From: Panorpa germanica
Taxonomy: Eukaryota > Arthropoda > Insecta > Mecoptera > Panorpidae
Direction of reading: 5' to 3'
Length of the DNA: 64,000 bases
Assembly (NCBI GenBank): GCA_963678705.1
Contig: OY783212.1
Location: 13,454,001 to 13,518,000 of the forward strand
Under the pieces are notes generated by a model. That model saw nothing but the letters and a program-made list of their open reading frames with translations, did not search any database and had not been told where the DNA came from. Of the stretch, positions 34,288-47,800 are shown in pieces. Within the stretch, counting starts at the first letter, position 1. Every line of letters begins with the position of its first letter. Made by a program: the position numbers and the translations under genes.

Positions 34288-37200
34288 TTACGTAATCATA
34301 AACCAATTTTGCAGTAGTGAAGCCCACATATTTCAGGATTAGACACCATAAAAATAGACCAACGTTAAATAAATAAACTAAAATGAAATAATAATTCATA
34401 TGCGTGTATTCCCAAGCAATCTAATAATTATTTCATTAAATGGTATATTTCAATGTACAATTGCTTTGCTATTCACCCCAAGAGTTATAAGTTGAAGTTT
34501 ATTTTATGACAACTGTAATAATAACGTTGATATTTTAATTTAAAAATTATTCCAATTCAATGTTTAAAAAGTGATATGAAATTTGAAACTTGTAATGAAT
34601 GTGACAACCTCCTCAATATTAACTGTTGTATTGGCAGTTCAGAAGTGGGACGAGTGTGGGTGATGATGATGGGAGAATTGAGGGTCTTTTTGTGAGTGGT
34701 GAGTGATACACATTGACGTTCATGTCCATGTCCACGTTTACGTTTACGTTCACGCAGATATGCTTTGATATATTCGTTGTGTTCGTACGTAACGTCCACG
34801 AGTTGTTACTCGTATCTCCCTACCTACGAGGTATCCATCCCTATACTTTACTAAAATATTGTGTGTGTGTTCTTTGTAGTTGTATATTAAAATACAGGTG
34901 CATATCATAAAGAGTGCGGTGGCGATAGCTGAGTAGGGGTTGGTGTACTAAGGGGGTTTGTCTGGAATGGGGTCGGGGGAAGGTGGAATTAAACATGAAA
35001 TATGTAGCCCGGTAAGGGACGGACCACCGTGATTTATTAGCGGCATTCGTTAAATACTGTGCGCGTCGTAAATGTAAAAGATGTGAGGTCTTTATTACAT
35101 ATCTAAAATGATAAAAGAAACCCAGAAAAGTAATATTTTTTAACTTACACTTTATCCTTCAAATTGCTTTGGATATTGTAAAACACAAATATTCCTTGAT
35201 ATTCTTAAAGAATTTGCAAAGAAGTCTGCAAGCAAAGGTAGATAGAGAATAAGTTAAGAAAGGGAAAGTAAGTTGAAGATTATAGGAAAAGAAATGCAGT
35301 TGAGAAAAGAAAAAAAAAATTAGAGAAAAAGAAGGGAGAAAAAAGAAGGAACAGTAGTGATATGAACTAAAAAGAAGGAGGTTGAAAGTAAGAAGTACAA
35401 AAGAAAAGAGAGACGAGAAAATATCAAAGGAGGCTAAGAAATTGCGGTACAGAAATTTGTTTCTCTATGCAAGCAACGATCTTTCTGAAGGCATCGCAAA
35501 GGAAAAACAAGAAGCTGACAAGTTTCACTCCTATATATGTGAATTACACCGCTTTCTATTAAATATGTATTTCTGATATTAGCATAATATATTCAAAGAT
35601 ACAAGACAAAATATGAAAATAGTTGATACAATCTTTAGCATAGCCAATATGATGCTGAAATTTAATTTTTTAAGTATCCTTTTCTTCATTGATATGAGTG
35701 AGAATTTGAATAACAATTTACAATAAAAGTACCTGGATGTACATTGCATCATATTGCCCACAAAAAAGCCGGCATGTTATAGAAAATAGCGCGATACGAA
35801 ACCGAAACCGAAGCCCAAGCTCAAGCCAAAGCTTACAGGTACGTAGGAGTACATGAAACAGGAGCAGGGTCAGGGGCAGTAGCAGGGGCATACACAACAC
35901 AACAACAATGCCGGGATAGCAATACCGGGGGAATTAGCGGGGTCATGATGATTTGAATATATGGCAGTAGAAAATACCAGATTCCATGCTATGATCTAAA
36001 TTCTTCTTTTTATATAAAAATAATCCATCTTTATTTTATTTATATATATTTTTAAACACGTACATCCCTCTCTGGAGTATGGAACGACTATACAAGATTT
36101 ATGTTTCAAAATGTAATTGAGATTTATTTTTATAAATATTTCTATTTAAATTTAAATAAGATGTATTATGTTCTTATGTGTTTATAGTAGGTATGAGCAA
36201 ATTAAATTATTATAATTTATACGTTTAGTTTTCTTACTATATTTATAGTTTAAAAATAGAATGAATGTAGTTGTAATACACACATAAATGCATTAAATGT
36301 GATCCGATCCTGTGGTATACTCGTATGCAAGTTAGAAGACGGTCTACACCAAAGCACATTTCTCTAATGAGCACAAAACAATCTTGAAGAAGGTCTTACC
36401 CTTTAGTTCGTACTGCAAAACACACTACTGAAGTATCCTCAGAGATTTTGCATTAAACAAGCATTGCTACAGAAGTACCGTACGTTAGTGGGGCTCATAT
36501 TTATCATATTGTTCAAAAAATTTATATGAGCTTTTACAACCATTTAAAGGATAAAGGCTAAACCCCAAATAGAGAGACTGCAGAGAGTGTAGTGTGCATG
36601 TAACAATAGTCTGATTTTCTTAGTAGCAAATATATTAACTTTTCACGTATCCTTTTCAACTCGCCCTTGGTCTTCTCGCACTATAGTTTCACTTAAGTTC
36701 CGTCAAAAGTTTTGTAGTCGATCTGTTTCATTCCATTGTCCTATTTATTAAGGTCCCTTCCTTCTAATTTTCTCGATATCTGCCATTAATTTCTATATTT
36801 GATTTTACTCTTTACTGTATATTTTCATAAACTACAGCATAAATTTTTTGCAACATTTCCTTTCCCAAATTCACAAAAGATCACAATTCCTCTTCCTCAA
36901 AATCTAGGTTTAAAATCTATAAAGTACTTTAGGAAAATTTAGAATTTAGATTTGTTTCAAATTAAATGGGTCATAAACAGACCTTCTATCTTTAGTGCGA
37001 ACATTAGTTCGATTATAAGTACGATTTTAGAGAAAGTGAACATCACTCAACAATCGTGCATGTATTCCATAGAGTATACAACATGTTAGCATTGTTACAT
37101 TGCACAATACATTAAGTCGGTAGTATTTGTCAAGCTATAAAGCACCGTACATAGTTAGTCATAGATCCTGTGATACGATGTGATTCTCAGCATCAGTTCT

Positions 37201-37386
37201 CAGTACTCAGTTCTTAGTACTAACTACCAAGTCCCCACCGTGTGGTACGCTAATGGTCGTCCTGGATGGGACATCATCAACTCGATTACTAACCTCTCAA
37301 ACAAACCGCGTAAACCTTACTCAAACAGTACCCGATTTCCTCGCCCTATAAGGTACAGCAATACATATACCCTCTACAATATATAC
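34288..37386. other. AT-rich sequence with strand-biased tracts
   Basis: Hexamer-like GTCCAT and ACGTTT units lie at 34720-34755. A strongly purine-biased tract runs from about 35220 to 35440 (AAAGAAGG-type units). CCGAAAC/AAGCTC units lie at about 35800-35835. No gene is recognised; the 64-codon frame at 35382-35576 lies in the purine tract. Confidence 0.4.
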
Positions 37387-37490
37387 CAATGGTTCTTAAT
37401 CTTTTCGAAGTTACGGAACACTTTTTCTTCACTAAATTATTTGAGAAAGTTGTAGGATCGTAAAAGTAACAACAAAACAAATCAGGGATT
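37387..37490 (+). mobile_element. Possible hAT-type element end
   Basis: CAATGGTTCTTAATCTTTTC resembles the CAGTGGTTCTCAACCT start common in hAT elements, followed by a match in spirit to the usual GGAACAC-TTT stretch. No second end or target duplication was found, so limits and identity are uncertain. Confidence 0.3.
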
Positions 37491-39444
37491 AAAAAATGTA
37501 TAATTGATATAACGTTCTCTATTAAGCAAATGAAGAGACATTCTTAAATGGAGATGTCTATTTAAGAGCATTTAAAGAAGAAATTTAGAAGGCTTATCAA
37601 GAAAGAAGACTTATCATTTATTCATTCTGACGCTACAGCTCGTGTAGAGCACTGGCTTCATTTACGGTTTTGCTTCATTCTTTTCTATTGACCGGAATCC
37701 TCTTTTAGTTTACCACAGCCAACATCTTTAAGGTTTCCTTGATCCATTGAAGCCTTTTTCTCCTAATATCCAACACAATATCGATTTCTCCATATCTGCT
37801 ATAGTCGTATATTTCCATATTTGTTCTTATTCTTCACTATCCGTTTCAACATACTATTTTCTCAAATCCGCCAGAGATCATAATTGCTCTTCCGATCCAT
37901 ATAGTACCACTGATTTTATTAATACTTTCTATATAAGAATTAGAAGCGTTATCAACAAGGTATAAACAGTACAAAGTACTAAGATTCTAAAGAAACCTAG
38001 ATTCTAGATTCATCTAGAGCAGTTTCAAAGACAAGATAACCAAATACTTGTATTTTAACAATAATATAGACACAAATTGTTTATAGTTAACAAAGGAAAG
38101 CAACTAGCAATCATAGTTAACAATTTTGCGGGGCACAAGCACTCTGCAGAACATCATTTAAGAGCCACTGATCTCACGCCATTTATCGTACACCTATCAT
38201 TCCAATCTCCTTCTTCATGTGATGTGATGTTTTGGAGAAGACGAACGGAACGGATGGATATGCTGGCATCTGTATTTCTCTGTGTGATTCTCAGTTAAAT
38301 TGAAATGTGGTTAAGTTAAAAGCATTCTTTCAGAGTTTACCCGACCCATATGTGTATAGGGCTGTTAGGTTTTTGAGGTAACAGTCATTACCTTTTGTAA
38401 ATAATTTAATTAAATTTTTTAAACCTTTGATTGTTTAATTAACTAACATCAGAGACAAAAGGATGAATCATTTTGTGAAAATCAGTTCAGAAAAAGTACA
38501 GTTTATTATTCGAGTCTTTCTAAATTTAAAAGAACTGGTGTATGTTTAGCACCGCAGAATGTGTTAATATATTAGGGATAACATTTCTATTTTCGTTTCC
38601 TGAATTCTGCCAAATTTCATAAAATATTTATCTCTTTTTCAGTGCCGTTTCAAGATTTATTAAGGTCGGCGCCCCAATGTAGGGCTCCTTTACAAAATCA
38701 ATTGTATCTTGGTCGACCCCTAGCCTATTTCATATAGTGCATGTTTCATGTAGCATTTAGAAGATCATCTAAATAATTTGATATGTGTGGTATCAAGTAC
38801 TCAAGTCCCCAAAACTTATAAGTATCATTGTATAATGCACCATCAAATTACTTAGTTGTTCAAAGAACATGTTAAATACAAAGCAAATCCCTGGGATATC
38901 CAAAACAGCAAAACCGCATAGTCTTAGAACAAAATTGTTCTGTAAGGCAAGCAAGCTTGGGCACTACTTGTACATATTGTATGAGAATATGGTGATAAGG
39001 TCAGCCTAGCTTGGAACTAGAACTTCTAAACTGGTTTGAATCAACTTGATTTGACTCATGTTAGTTACTTCTAAGAAAGTTTCATCTTAGGTTTGTTACT
39101 ATTTGTGTATGTACAAGCAAATTAAATATAGATCCGATTCAACGTTTGTGGTTGTCCAACCTATGTCACTGAAAATGTCCGTCAAATTTAGATCTGTAAG
39201 TTAAGAATTGATGTCAACCGTTAGTTATCCGTTGGCTTCACATTACTTATTAACACATTCATTAGAAATACTTCAAGGGAGATATTTCTAGCTCTAACTT
39301 TACGCTAATGACAAAAATAGGATCTAAATATATACTATTTAAGTTTTTACATAATATTAATGAACTTATAATTATCTAATTTCAAAATTATTTAAAATTA
39401 TTTGTCGAAATAAACCTTGACATTTCAAAACATATTTTTAAAGA
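37491..39444. other. AT-rich sequence, nothing firmly recognised
   Basis: At 38640 CAGTGCCGTTTC, followed by GGCGCCCC, again looks like a possible hAT-type end, but a partner end was not found. Open frames at 37747 and 38077 look incidental. Confidence 0.35.
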
Positions 39445-39535
39445 TATTTAAGAGTTCGATCCTCAGACCAACGATATATTTTCTGAGTTATCAAAATTAA
39501 TTGATTATGTGCTCATAATCATGAAACGGTGTGTT
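39445..39535 (+). mobile_element. tRNA-derived SINE, 3' fragment
   Basis: A B-box-like GAGTTCGATCCTC is followed by CAGACCAACGATATATTTTC, GAGTTATCAAAATTAATTGA and TATGTGCTCATAATCATGAA, collinear with the copies at 12185 and 44645. The 5' tRNA-like part is not visible. Confidence 0.55.
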
Positions 39536-40406
39536 CACCTCAATAATTTGTGCCTATGGGCTCATTGACCCTAAAAGTTACATTGATATCACCCTTGTTC
39601 AATCCTCTATACTCTAATGTATCTATATTATTGCTAATAAATTATATCCGATTTTAGGTAATACAATTTGTCTATCACTTAAGTATGTTTATAAATTCAA
39701 TATCTCCACATACATCAACTAATGAATAAACCAGTTTGCTTAGTCAACCATTTATCTTATTTCTAAAACAGCATTCATCATCTTATAAAGTTCAAGTATC
39801 TCCTATAGCGCTCCAAACATATTTCTAACTTAAGAGTAAGCTGGACACACATGCAAATCTATTAGAACTGTCCTTATCTTGCCAACCCCCCTCTAACCCC
39901 GCTCTACTCCCAAGGAACTAAACCCACGACCCTTTCATGTTACTAATGTTATTCCTTACACATTATGAATAGACATAAATATAAAGCTCCTCTCGGGAAT
40001 CCGTGTATTATGCATATGTGGCCGTGGGTCTGGGTGGCTGGGGATGGAGAGTCAGGGAGGAGGATCTTGGACTTGAATCAAGTCTTAGAAAGTCCGAATC
40101 CCTTAGGTTTACTCATGTGAGGAATGTAGCTCGGCTTTATACTCGTATACGTCATATATTGAATTATAAATCTATTCAACGTTGACTACTGCATTTAGTA
40201 AATTATATATAGAGTAAATCTGATATTAAGTAGATGTACATGTATTATAAATGTTAATTGTATAAAAAAAAGATAATATCAGGTAGAAAACTATTTTTTA
40301 GTGCAAATTTCACTTCTACTACCTTGCCACAATGTAATTCCAAGGTTCAAATTGTACCTCTTATATAGAAATTGTCCTGCACGTTTCACACTTACTAGGT
40401 GACTAT
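39536..40406. other. AT-rich sequence, nothing recognised
   Basis: A GGGTGGCTGGGGATGGAGAG patch at about 40030 is the only GC-rich spot; the 60-codon frame around it has no recognisable content. Confidence 0.45.
40399..40406. repeat. Left 8-bp target duplication
   Basis: GTGACTAT, repeated exactly at 40782-40789 on the other side of the hAT MITE. Confidence 0.85.
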
Positions 40407-40781
40407 CAAAGGCGGCCTTAAGAAATGGCAAGCAGGACAACCGCCTGGGACCTCGCTCTTTTAGGGGCCTTGCATTCTCGCGCAACGACCCAAGTAGAAC
40501 AATTCATTACTATATATGTATTTGAATCTCGCGCTTCGCTCTTTAGAAATCCCACTATAATCAATGCGTATCTTTTAAGATATTCATGTGCCTTGGTTTA
40601 TCATTATTAATATTTGTCGTCTTTGTGCTTGTTGATTTTTGTAAATCTTCCAATATAAAATTTTAATTCTCGTCAATTTACATAAATTATACAAAGAACA
40701 AGTGCCTCGCAAGTATCTGCCACCCCGGGGCCTCCCAAAGTTCTGCCGTCCGGGGTCTCGCAATGGCTAAGGCCGCCCCTG
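40407..40781 (+). mobile_element. hAT MITE, copy 3 (best preserved, 375 bp)
   Basis: Inverted ends CAAAGGCGGCCTTA and TAAGGCCGCCCCTG are flanked by a perfect 8-base duplication GTGACTAT. The interior matches the copies at 16674 (opposite orientation) and 21183. Short GCCTCGCA motifs repeat near the right end (CTCGCAAGT, CTCCCAAAG, CTCGCAATG), suggesting subterminal transposase-binding repeats. There is no transposase. The ends and 8-base duplication place it in the hAT superfamily. Confidence 0.9.
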
Positions 40782-42319
40782 GTGACTATAAGCTCAAGCG
40801 CTACAATGCTAATAATTATTTTTCTAATATTTTATGCAACATGTAATGCAATGCAGAACTAATCTCTATTTGCGCAAAGAATATATCGTTAAAAACTTTA
40901 ATTACTTAAATTTAATTAATTACATCACATGCAAAGTTGAAAGAAAAAGATTCACATCAATCTAAAATTTGACTTCCAATAAAAAAAAAAACTACATTGT
41001 TTTTCACAATGTGTGACGAAGGGAAAACCACGACATTAATTAATGCAACTTAAATGAATAAATAACTACTTATTTAAAATTAATAAAACATATTCTCGAG
41101 CTTAATAAAACTGTTCTGCTATTACATAAAAAACAAAACCTATATTATTCGTTAAATATTTACAAAAATAAAACATTATTACTGGTATTTAACTGGTTGT
41201 TATTTGTTTGAGCATTTAACACTACGTTACGTAACTCATTGCTCATACAAGCACAAATATTTCATGTGTGTGCGTTGTTCATTATGAAAGGAGGCTTAAA
41301 GCTCGAAGCTCAGAGCTTTCGCTGTGTGCTTCACAACAAAGCGATGTATAACCACGTACTAACAATGAACAGCGACACCTCGTACACACTTCTCGACGTT
41401 TCAAGGTGCAAATGTGTAATACAAACAACGTAAATAGACAGAATTAGAATTAATATATTTACGAGTGTGTGCGTATACGTGTCTGTATATATGCGTGTGT
41501 GCGTGTGTTTGCCTTATATATTAATGTGTAACAATTACAAGGACTGTTAACACCTATTAAATTATGAATAAATAGTTTTCAAGTGTCCACGTATATATAT
41601 TACCATTATTACATTTTTATTATTGGTTTTTTATGCCTCTATATACATAATCTAATTAAAAACTTAAAGAATTACTAATTTAATTTGAAAAACTTTTGAT
41701 ATAACGCTTATTTAATTAAAATTATTTGTAAATGTTCATTAAGTATCATTCTCACCTATGTAGTTATAGTTTTAATAATAACATATAGTAATTTAAAATA
41801 AATATAAATAATAATTAGTAACAAGGAAGGTACGAGTAGTCGTATATATCTGACGCAAGACATATGCACACCAAAAATCTTCAAAATAAAAACAAAAAAT
41901 AGAACTAAAGCAGCAGGTGGGAATGAGACTTTCTCCCACTATATAAAACTTAAAGTAATGATAGAAATTTACTTATATGATTTTTTTTGTTAAGCTTTTA
42001 TGTTAAGTAATTTTATATTAGTAAGTTGCAATACATTATTACTTTTTACATAAAATGTATTATATTTTACCTAAAATATATCTAAAACATCATAACTGTT
42101 GTATATCTATTTATATACTCGTCGGTTTCTCTCGTATTTGTCATTCATTTTTTAGAAAATAGAAATGGATATTTAGAATTTCTTAATAAATAAAACATTT
42201 TACATTTCATTATTTCCCGGAACCTGCTCTAAGAAATTTCAATTCCAAAAGTTGTAACCCGTAAACATAAAGCATTGTGGATACCTTATATTAATGAAAT
42301 AGTTTTCTAAGGTAATGCA
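40782..42319. other. AT-rich sequence, nothing recognised
   Basis: GT-rich units (GTGTGCGTATACGTGTCTGT) lie at 41465-41510. The open frame at 41239-41433 has no recognisable product. Confidence 0.45.
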
Positions 42320-42540
42320 TAGAAATATTTAATATAAAAGTATTTTATTTTATTATTTTATAACTATTTAATTCTTAAAAAGAATTCATAAAATTTTATA
42401 ATCCTTAAAATGGTCCTCTGAAGAAGTTTTATAATTATACAAATGCAGAAACAGATCATAAACGAGGTATATTTGGTAGAAACATTTACGTAATAAGTAA
42501 CTGTTGTTATGTTACTTTTCTTAGTTTTGTCATTGATGTG
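42320..42540 (+). repeat. Diverged dispersed repeat, copy 2
   Basis: Counterpart of 28570-28830, with the same ordered blocks (TTTTATAATTATACAAATGC; GTAATAAGTAACTGTTGTTA). Low identity and AT-rich, so treated as tentative. Confidence 0.35.
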
Positions 42541-43589
42541 TACGTTGTGTTATGCTCTTAAAAATATTTGTACTCGTTGTTTATATTTTTCTAACACTTA
42601 TATATAATTACGCCCATACATATCTTTTACATAATAACTACATTAAATTACGTTGTACTGCATTAAGTTTTATGCAGTATTCTATTCCTAACAATCAGTG
42701 CCAAATGTTAAAAAAAACCCATTAAAACGCGACACTTTGAACGTTTTTTAGTCAGTATTATCCTTCATAGTTCCTGGTATATATTGAATTTTGTTTGCAT
42801 GTGAGATTAACCACGTACTCTACCAACGACCGAACACCACACTGTACAGTACGGTACGATACAGCAGCAGTATCTGCCGGAAGTATGCATTAAGAAATAG
42901 CTACTTAAAAATCAGGAGTGGTTTGCACAGGATTAAAATAAATAAGTTTGTCTATAAGATGATGCTAAAATCATAAAACATATAATCCTTATTCTGATGG
43001 AAGATTTCAGGAAGATCTTGTATTAAAGGTAGATCCACAATGTGTAAGCTTTTTGTAATGCCGGATAATATTTCCTATTCCTAATATTTACTTACCGTTT
43101 AATTTTTTTTTATTGAGAGATATGTTTTTAAAGTTAAAGAATATTTAAAATCTGTAAAGATGAATGACTTTATAACTAGGTCACTGGTATCGCCATTAAA
43201 TTTATTCTAATTTGATCTAGTTATTATTTTGAACTATTTCTAACTAGTCCTATCATCTACTTAACAATTGAATTAAAGATTTTTTACAAATGTTCATGGT
43301 TAGTAATATCAAGGTCTCATGCATGGGCCTACTCAGCTGCCTCTTAATTTTATTATCTCAGATAATTTATCAATAATCAATTGATTATAGCTATATGTAC
43401 ATATATGTTATGCATGCATACGTACGTGTACTTGCATGTAGACAATATCTCCAGTTTTATTAGGAATTGTAAATTTTAATTAAACTCACGTGTTGCTCTG
43501 AAATTTAAAGTTTATTTTGGTAATTTACATACATATTTTAATAATTACATTGTTTAACTTAAATTATTTAATTATCATACCTGAAATTT
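42541..43589. other. AT-rich sequence, nothing recognised
   Basis: Short alternating runs such as ATACGTACGTGTACTTGCAT near 43418 are present. No gene or element is identified. Confidence 0.45.
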
Positions 43590-43809
43590 AAAGAAACGAC
43601 ATTTTAAGTTTATTATGTACCATAAATTGTCAATTCCTTTCTATCTAAATTTATTATAACCTCACAATATGCATTTACTAACTAACTATGAACGTGAGTT
43701 CTATCGACTCCAAATATCAACTGTGTTGGCCGTTATTCCTACACCAATATCTATGGCATTCATGAGTATATGTTTACATTGAACGGTCATTTTTACCAGC
43801 TTTATACAA
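43590..43809 (+). repeat. Unknown dispersed repeat, copy 2
   Basis: Counterpart of 15196-15408. It carries about 20 extra bases around 43672-43690 (CTAACTAACTATG) that the other copy lacks. Blocks ATATCAACTGTGTTGGCCGT and CTATGGCATTCATGAGTATA are the best conserved. Confidence 0.55.
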
Positions 43810-44644
43810 TAATACAATATATATATATCGTGAATTTATGTTAATATTCAGGAAATAGGATGTGTCGTTATTTTAATTGGTAAATCTTCGCGTGTTTTGT
43901 GAACAAATAAATTTCAATTAAAAACTTGATAGCTCTCAAATACACCCCACCTGTTATGATATTATATAGCACTTATATTGTAGTTTCATCAACACGAAGA
44001 GTCAAATATTTGTTGAATTAAAATTTTAAGATATATAGTGCCAGAGTTCGGCGGTGATTATAGAAATAATTTTGTTCAATAAACACGATTGATTCTAAAT
44101 ATGAAAATTTTCAGTATAATTGAATATAAATTGAAGTAAGATCCTGACATATTTCAACATGTTGGTTGTAACATGAACATCATCTCAATGTAGGCAGTTT
44201 AATGTGAGAACGAAGCATAAAGAGGTATTAACAAATAAGCTAGGCACTCCGTCAGACTTTCGTGTACAACGTCAGGCGTTACGTTACGTTGCGTTACATT
44301 GGTGTGAACCCAAAATGTCAAGGGGTTTAAAATCTTCTCATTTGTCACTAGGAAATATTGAAAGGATTGTTTAAATTCAATATTTATCATTTTTCCTTAT
44401 TGAATTACAGTATTTGCATATAAAGATTCTTGTTGTGAGAATACTATTTTTTTTATATAGATTCCGTTATTTTCGTGTAAACTAAACCTGTTAAAAATTG
44501 TTACATAGAGAAATTACCTTTAACCTAATCTACCCGTAATTATATCATTTGTTTTATTGTGTTTATTATTTTAGCTGTTATAGTAATTTGTTGAAAGCAC
44601 CCAATGTTATCTGGTCACTGAACAATTACAACAACTCAACTCAA

Positions 44645-44880
44645 AGTAGTTGAGAGCATTGATGCTTGACTCTGACTATTATGTCTCCGGGTTCGATCAC
44701 AGGGCCAGAGTTATATTATCTGGGTTTGGTAACAATCATATTTAATTGGTTATATATAACCATAATCATGAATATGAAAAAAGAAAAACGCGATAACGAA
44801 AAGAAAAAATCGATAAAAGAAAATAGACAGAGGAATAAAAACGAAAAAGAAGGAAAACAGCTTCATAAAAAGAAATGAAT
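44645..44880 (+). mobile_element. tRNA-derived SINE, fullest copy
   Basis: The head is tRNA-like. TAGTTGAGAGC at about 44647 fits an A box, CTTGACTCTGACTATTATGT follows, and the B box GGGTTCGATCACAGG is at about 44690. The family tail follows: CCAGAGTTATATTATCTGGG, TTTGGTAACAATCATATTTA, then CATAATCATGAA. It ends in an A-rich stretch of about 110 bases with AAAGA and AACGAAAA units. A 70-codon frame through it is incidental. The tRNA origin is inferred from the A and B boxes; the parent tRNA is not identified. Confidence 0.65.
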
Positions 44881-47800
44881 TATAGTTGAAAGAATAGAAG
44901 TATACAATTGGTAGACAAAGAAAAAATGCTGATATAAGAAAGAATCAGAGAATGCAATGGCTGTCATCATAGTGGAGTCGATGTATCAGATCGTGATGCA
45001 GTTATAATTGAAATAGAAAAACATGGATAATTGAAAGAAACAACGATTCAAGAATTTAAAATAGTATAAGTGAAATAAGCTGAAATAATAGAAAATTATA
45101 AATTGTATAGTAATTATTGTATTGTTATCCTATAAAATGTTGACAAAATGTAATATATATTAGTTTAAGTGCGAATAACTATCAATAGGTGATGCACTAT
45201 AAATAAATTTAAAAAAAATTACAACAACTAAAGACATAATCAAAAAAGTTTATAGGTTTGCCGAGATCCACAATTGCTCTGAAATGTTTAACGTTTATCC
45301 TTTGCGCCGCATTAAAATGTATCTAGTCACGATTAAGTTTTTCTCGGCGTCTCCCAAGTGGATAAATCCTTTGTCTCTAGTAAGAATGCAGCGTGTAAGA
45401 ATATAATTATCCAATAAGAATGAAGATTTCGTTTACGATATGCTTTAAAATAAGTTTCAATTAAAAACCTGTCACAGGAATTTGAATATCGAACTCGGTT
45501 AATGTAAATGCAAATACTAGTAGTCGGGATTTCTATAAAATATTAATATATTTTCTTATTATACAGTACAATTGAATTTTATATCACATACAAAGTCAAT
45601 TACAATTTAATATGAAAATATACGACATCTTCGTATCTGAACTGTTGTGACATAAAGCTTTTCCACGAAACGAGTCTTTCCCTATTACTTGATGCAAATC
45701 GAGTCCTAATTTTAATTTTACGTGTATTAAAATCTGCCGCAGCTGACGTGGCCATGTAAAATGCTAGGCGAGGCTGCCGGCGTGAGAAACTTGCTCCTTC
45801 AGGCTCCGGATTAGACGTTGTGTGGAAAATGAAAAGACTACAGGATGATTTTAGCTAGTGATGTGTGCAGGGCATCGATTTTTATTTCGAAATTCATTTT
45901 GAAAATATAAATTTATAATATGATGATGTTGAATCATGTTGTATTTTATTTTATTGTATATGAATTTTGGCTAATTTCTTTCTGTATACATAGCAATTCC
46001 TCATCCATACTCTTCCTTTCCTCTTTCATTGCAATATATCTTCCAGGCCTACTCCACTTTTCACTTTCTCCTGACCCCTACTCTTAATATACTCTAATGG
46101 GTACAGTATTCTTTTTTATCGAACAACAAACTATCACGCTTCATCTCGCTTGTCGTAATTTTTGAATTACCACTGTATTACCAATATTGTAGGAGCTCGT
46201 AAGTGATATAACTAAGCATCGGAATTTATTAGCATTCGATTCTGTGTGGTAGCAAATTGTAAGTTGATAAATCTGTTTCTATTTAGTGATAATTTATTCT
46301 CAATATTTCTAAGTATTTGATCGTTGACTTTTCTGAAAAACTCTTCTAAATGAAGGAACAACTTAACAACAAATTAGAACTACTCTTTAAAGTTTGAACG
46401 TGTTGCATCTTATAATGTTATTTTTTATCGATGTACTGCTGCTAGCACTAACTCTAAGTCGCCCCAGTGTCACATTATGGGATTGAATTATATACTGAGA
46501 TCCAGATGTTGGTACCAATGGTGAGGTATGTTAAATGTTTGTGTTCGTATCTACATATTATGATTATATGATAATGGTTATTATTTAACACGACTTCAAA
46601 ACTTTGAAATTTTGAATAAATGTGAAACATAAGATAGTAAAAAGGAATATAAAAATTTAAAGGAGAATATGATTTATTACTTAGTTAATACATTTTATGA
46701 TTTTAAAATATACGTACTCTAAATATATAAGGAAAATATAAAAACGTTCTGAGTCTTTAAGATACAGTATTTGAAACTGAAAAATTTTAAGCGTACCTTA
46801 GAAAGTATATACAAAGCAGAACGGTTTTTTTAATTTTAAATTTGCGTCAGTTCTAATATAAAGTTTTAATTATTGTATAGTGTTATTTATTTTAATGATT
46901 ATTAAATTACTAACTAAACACGTTCTTCATGCATGAGTGTGAAATTATCTAAATCCCTCATCATTTTCTTAACTACGTTTTAATGTGTACAGCATATAGT
47001 GTATAATAAATATTTGATATTTTTGTGTTCCATTACAAGTAACGTTCTAACATAAACCACAATTAAGGAATTATATTTAGTTCTCCATTCATCACGTCTA
47101 TAATTATTGGGACCAAATTAGCGCACGCGAAACTGTCGTACGTGCTTATTGCTTGTCAAAGTTCTTGCGAAATGTGACCTGGCCACCCGACCGCCCAGTC
47201 GTAGAGCTGTCTTCTCATCAGGGGGTAAACCGAATGAGGTGGGGGCATCCGAAAGTCTTCGCCATATTCAGGATTAAGGTGAATAGGGTGTGTGTGAAAG
47301 TTTTCAAGAAGCCCAAGGTGCATTATAATATAGAACTTGTAATCAGGGTGTGTATTAGTTATTGAACAGAGTTCGATTTGTAAATATTAGAAATATAGAA
47401 CATCCATGTTAGTACTGATATCTCTGTAAGCAAAAGAACATGGTTTTTTTAATACATATAACATATATTTAAAATATTATGTTGTTAATTTTCTTTTTAA
47501 TTGTTTGTAACGTTGTCTGTACTCTCAGTACGGATAGTTCCGTGGTCGATCTATACAACTTTTCCATGGCTAAATTTGTCCCTAGTTCTATTTTGCCAGC
47601 ATTAGGCAAGTCATGTTTACTACTTTTTGAAATAACAAGTGTTTTTTAAATCAGCTTAGAGAAGTAAAGTATTTTACTTAGTGTGTAATATAATATAACT
47701 AAATACAGATAAATTGATCTTTCTGTAGTAGATATTTATATACAGTATAATCAGCAAGAAATGAAATATACTTACGTCATATTTGGCAAAGTTTTCAAAA

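Noticed and set aside
35382-35576. 64-codon basic frame
   Set aside because: It lies in the purine-rich tract, where AAA/AGA/GAA codons arise from composition alone.
38640-38700. hAT-like start CAGTGCCGTTTC
   Set aside because: No second inverted end or 8-base duplication was found nearby.
44666-44878. 70-codon lysine-rich frame
   Set aside because: It is the translated tail of a SINE; the KKEKRDNEKKK stretch is the A-rich tail.
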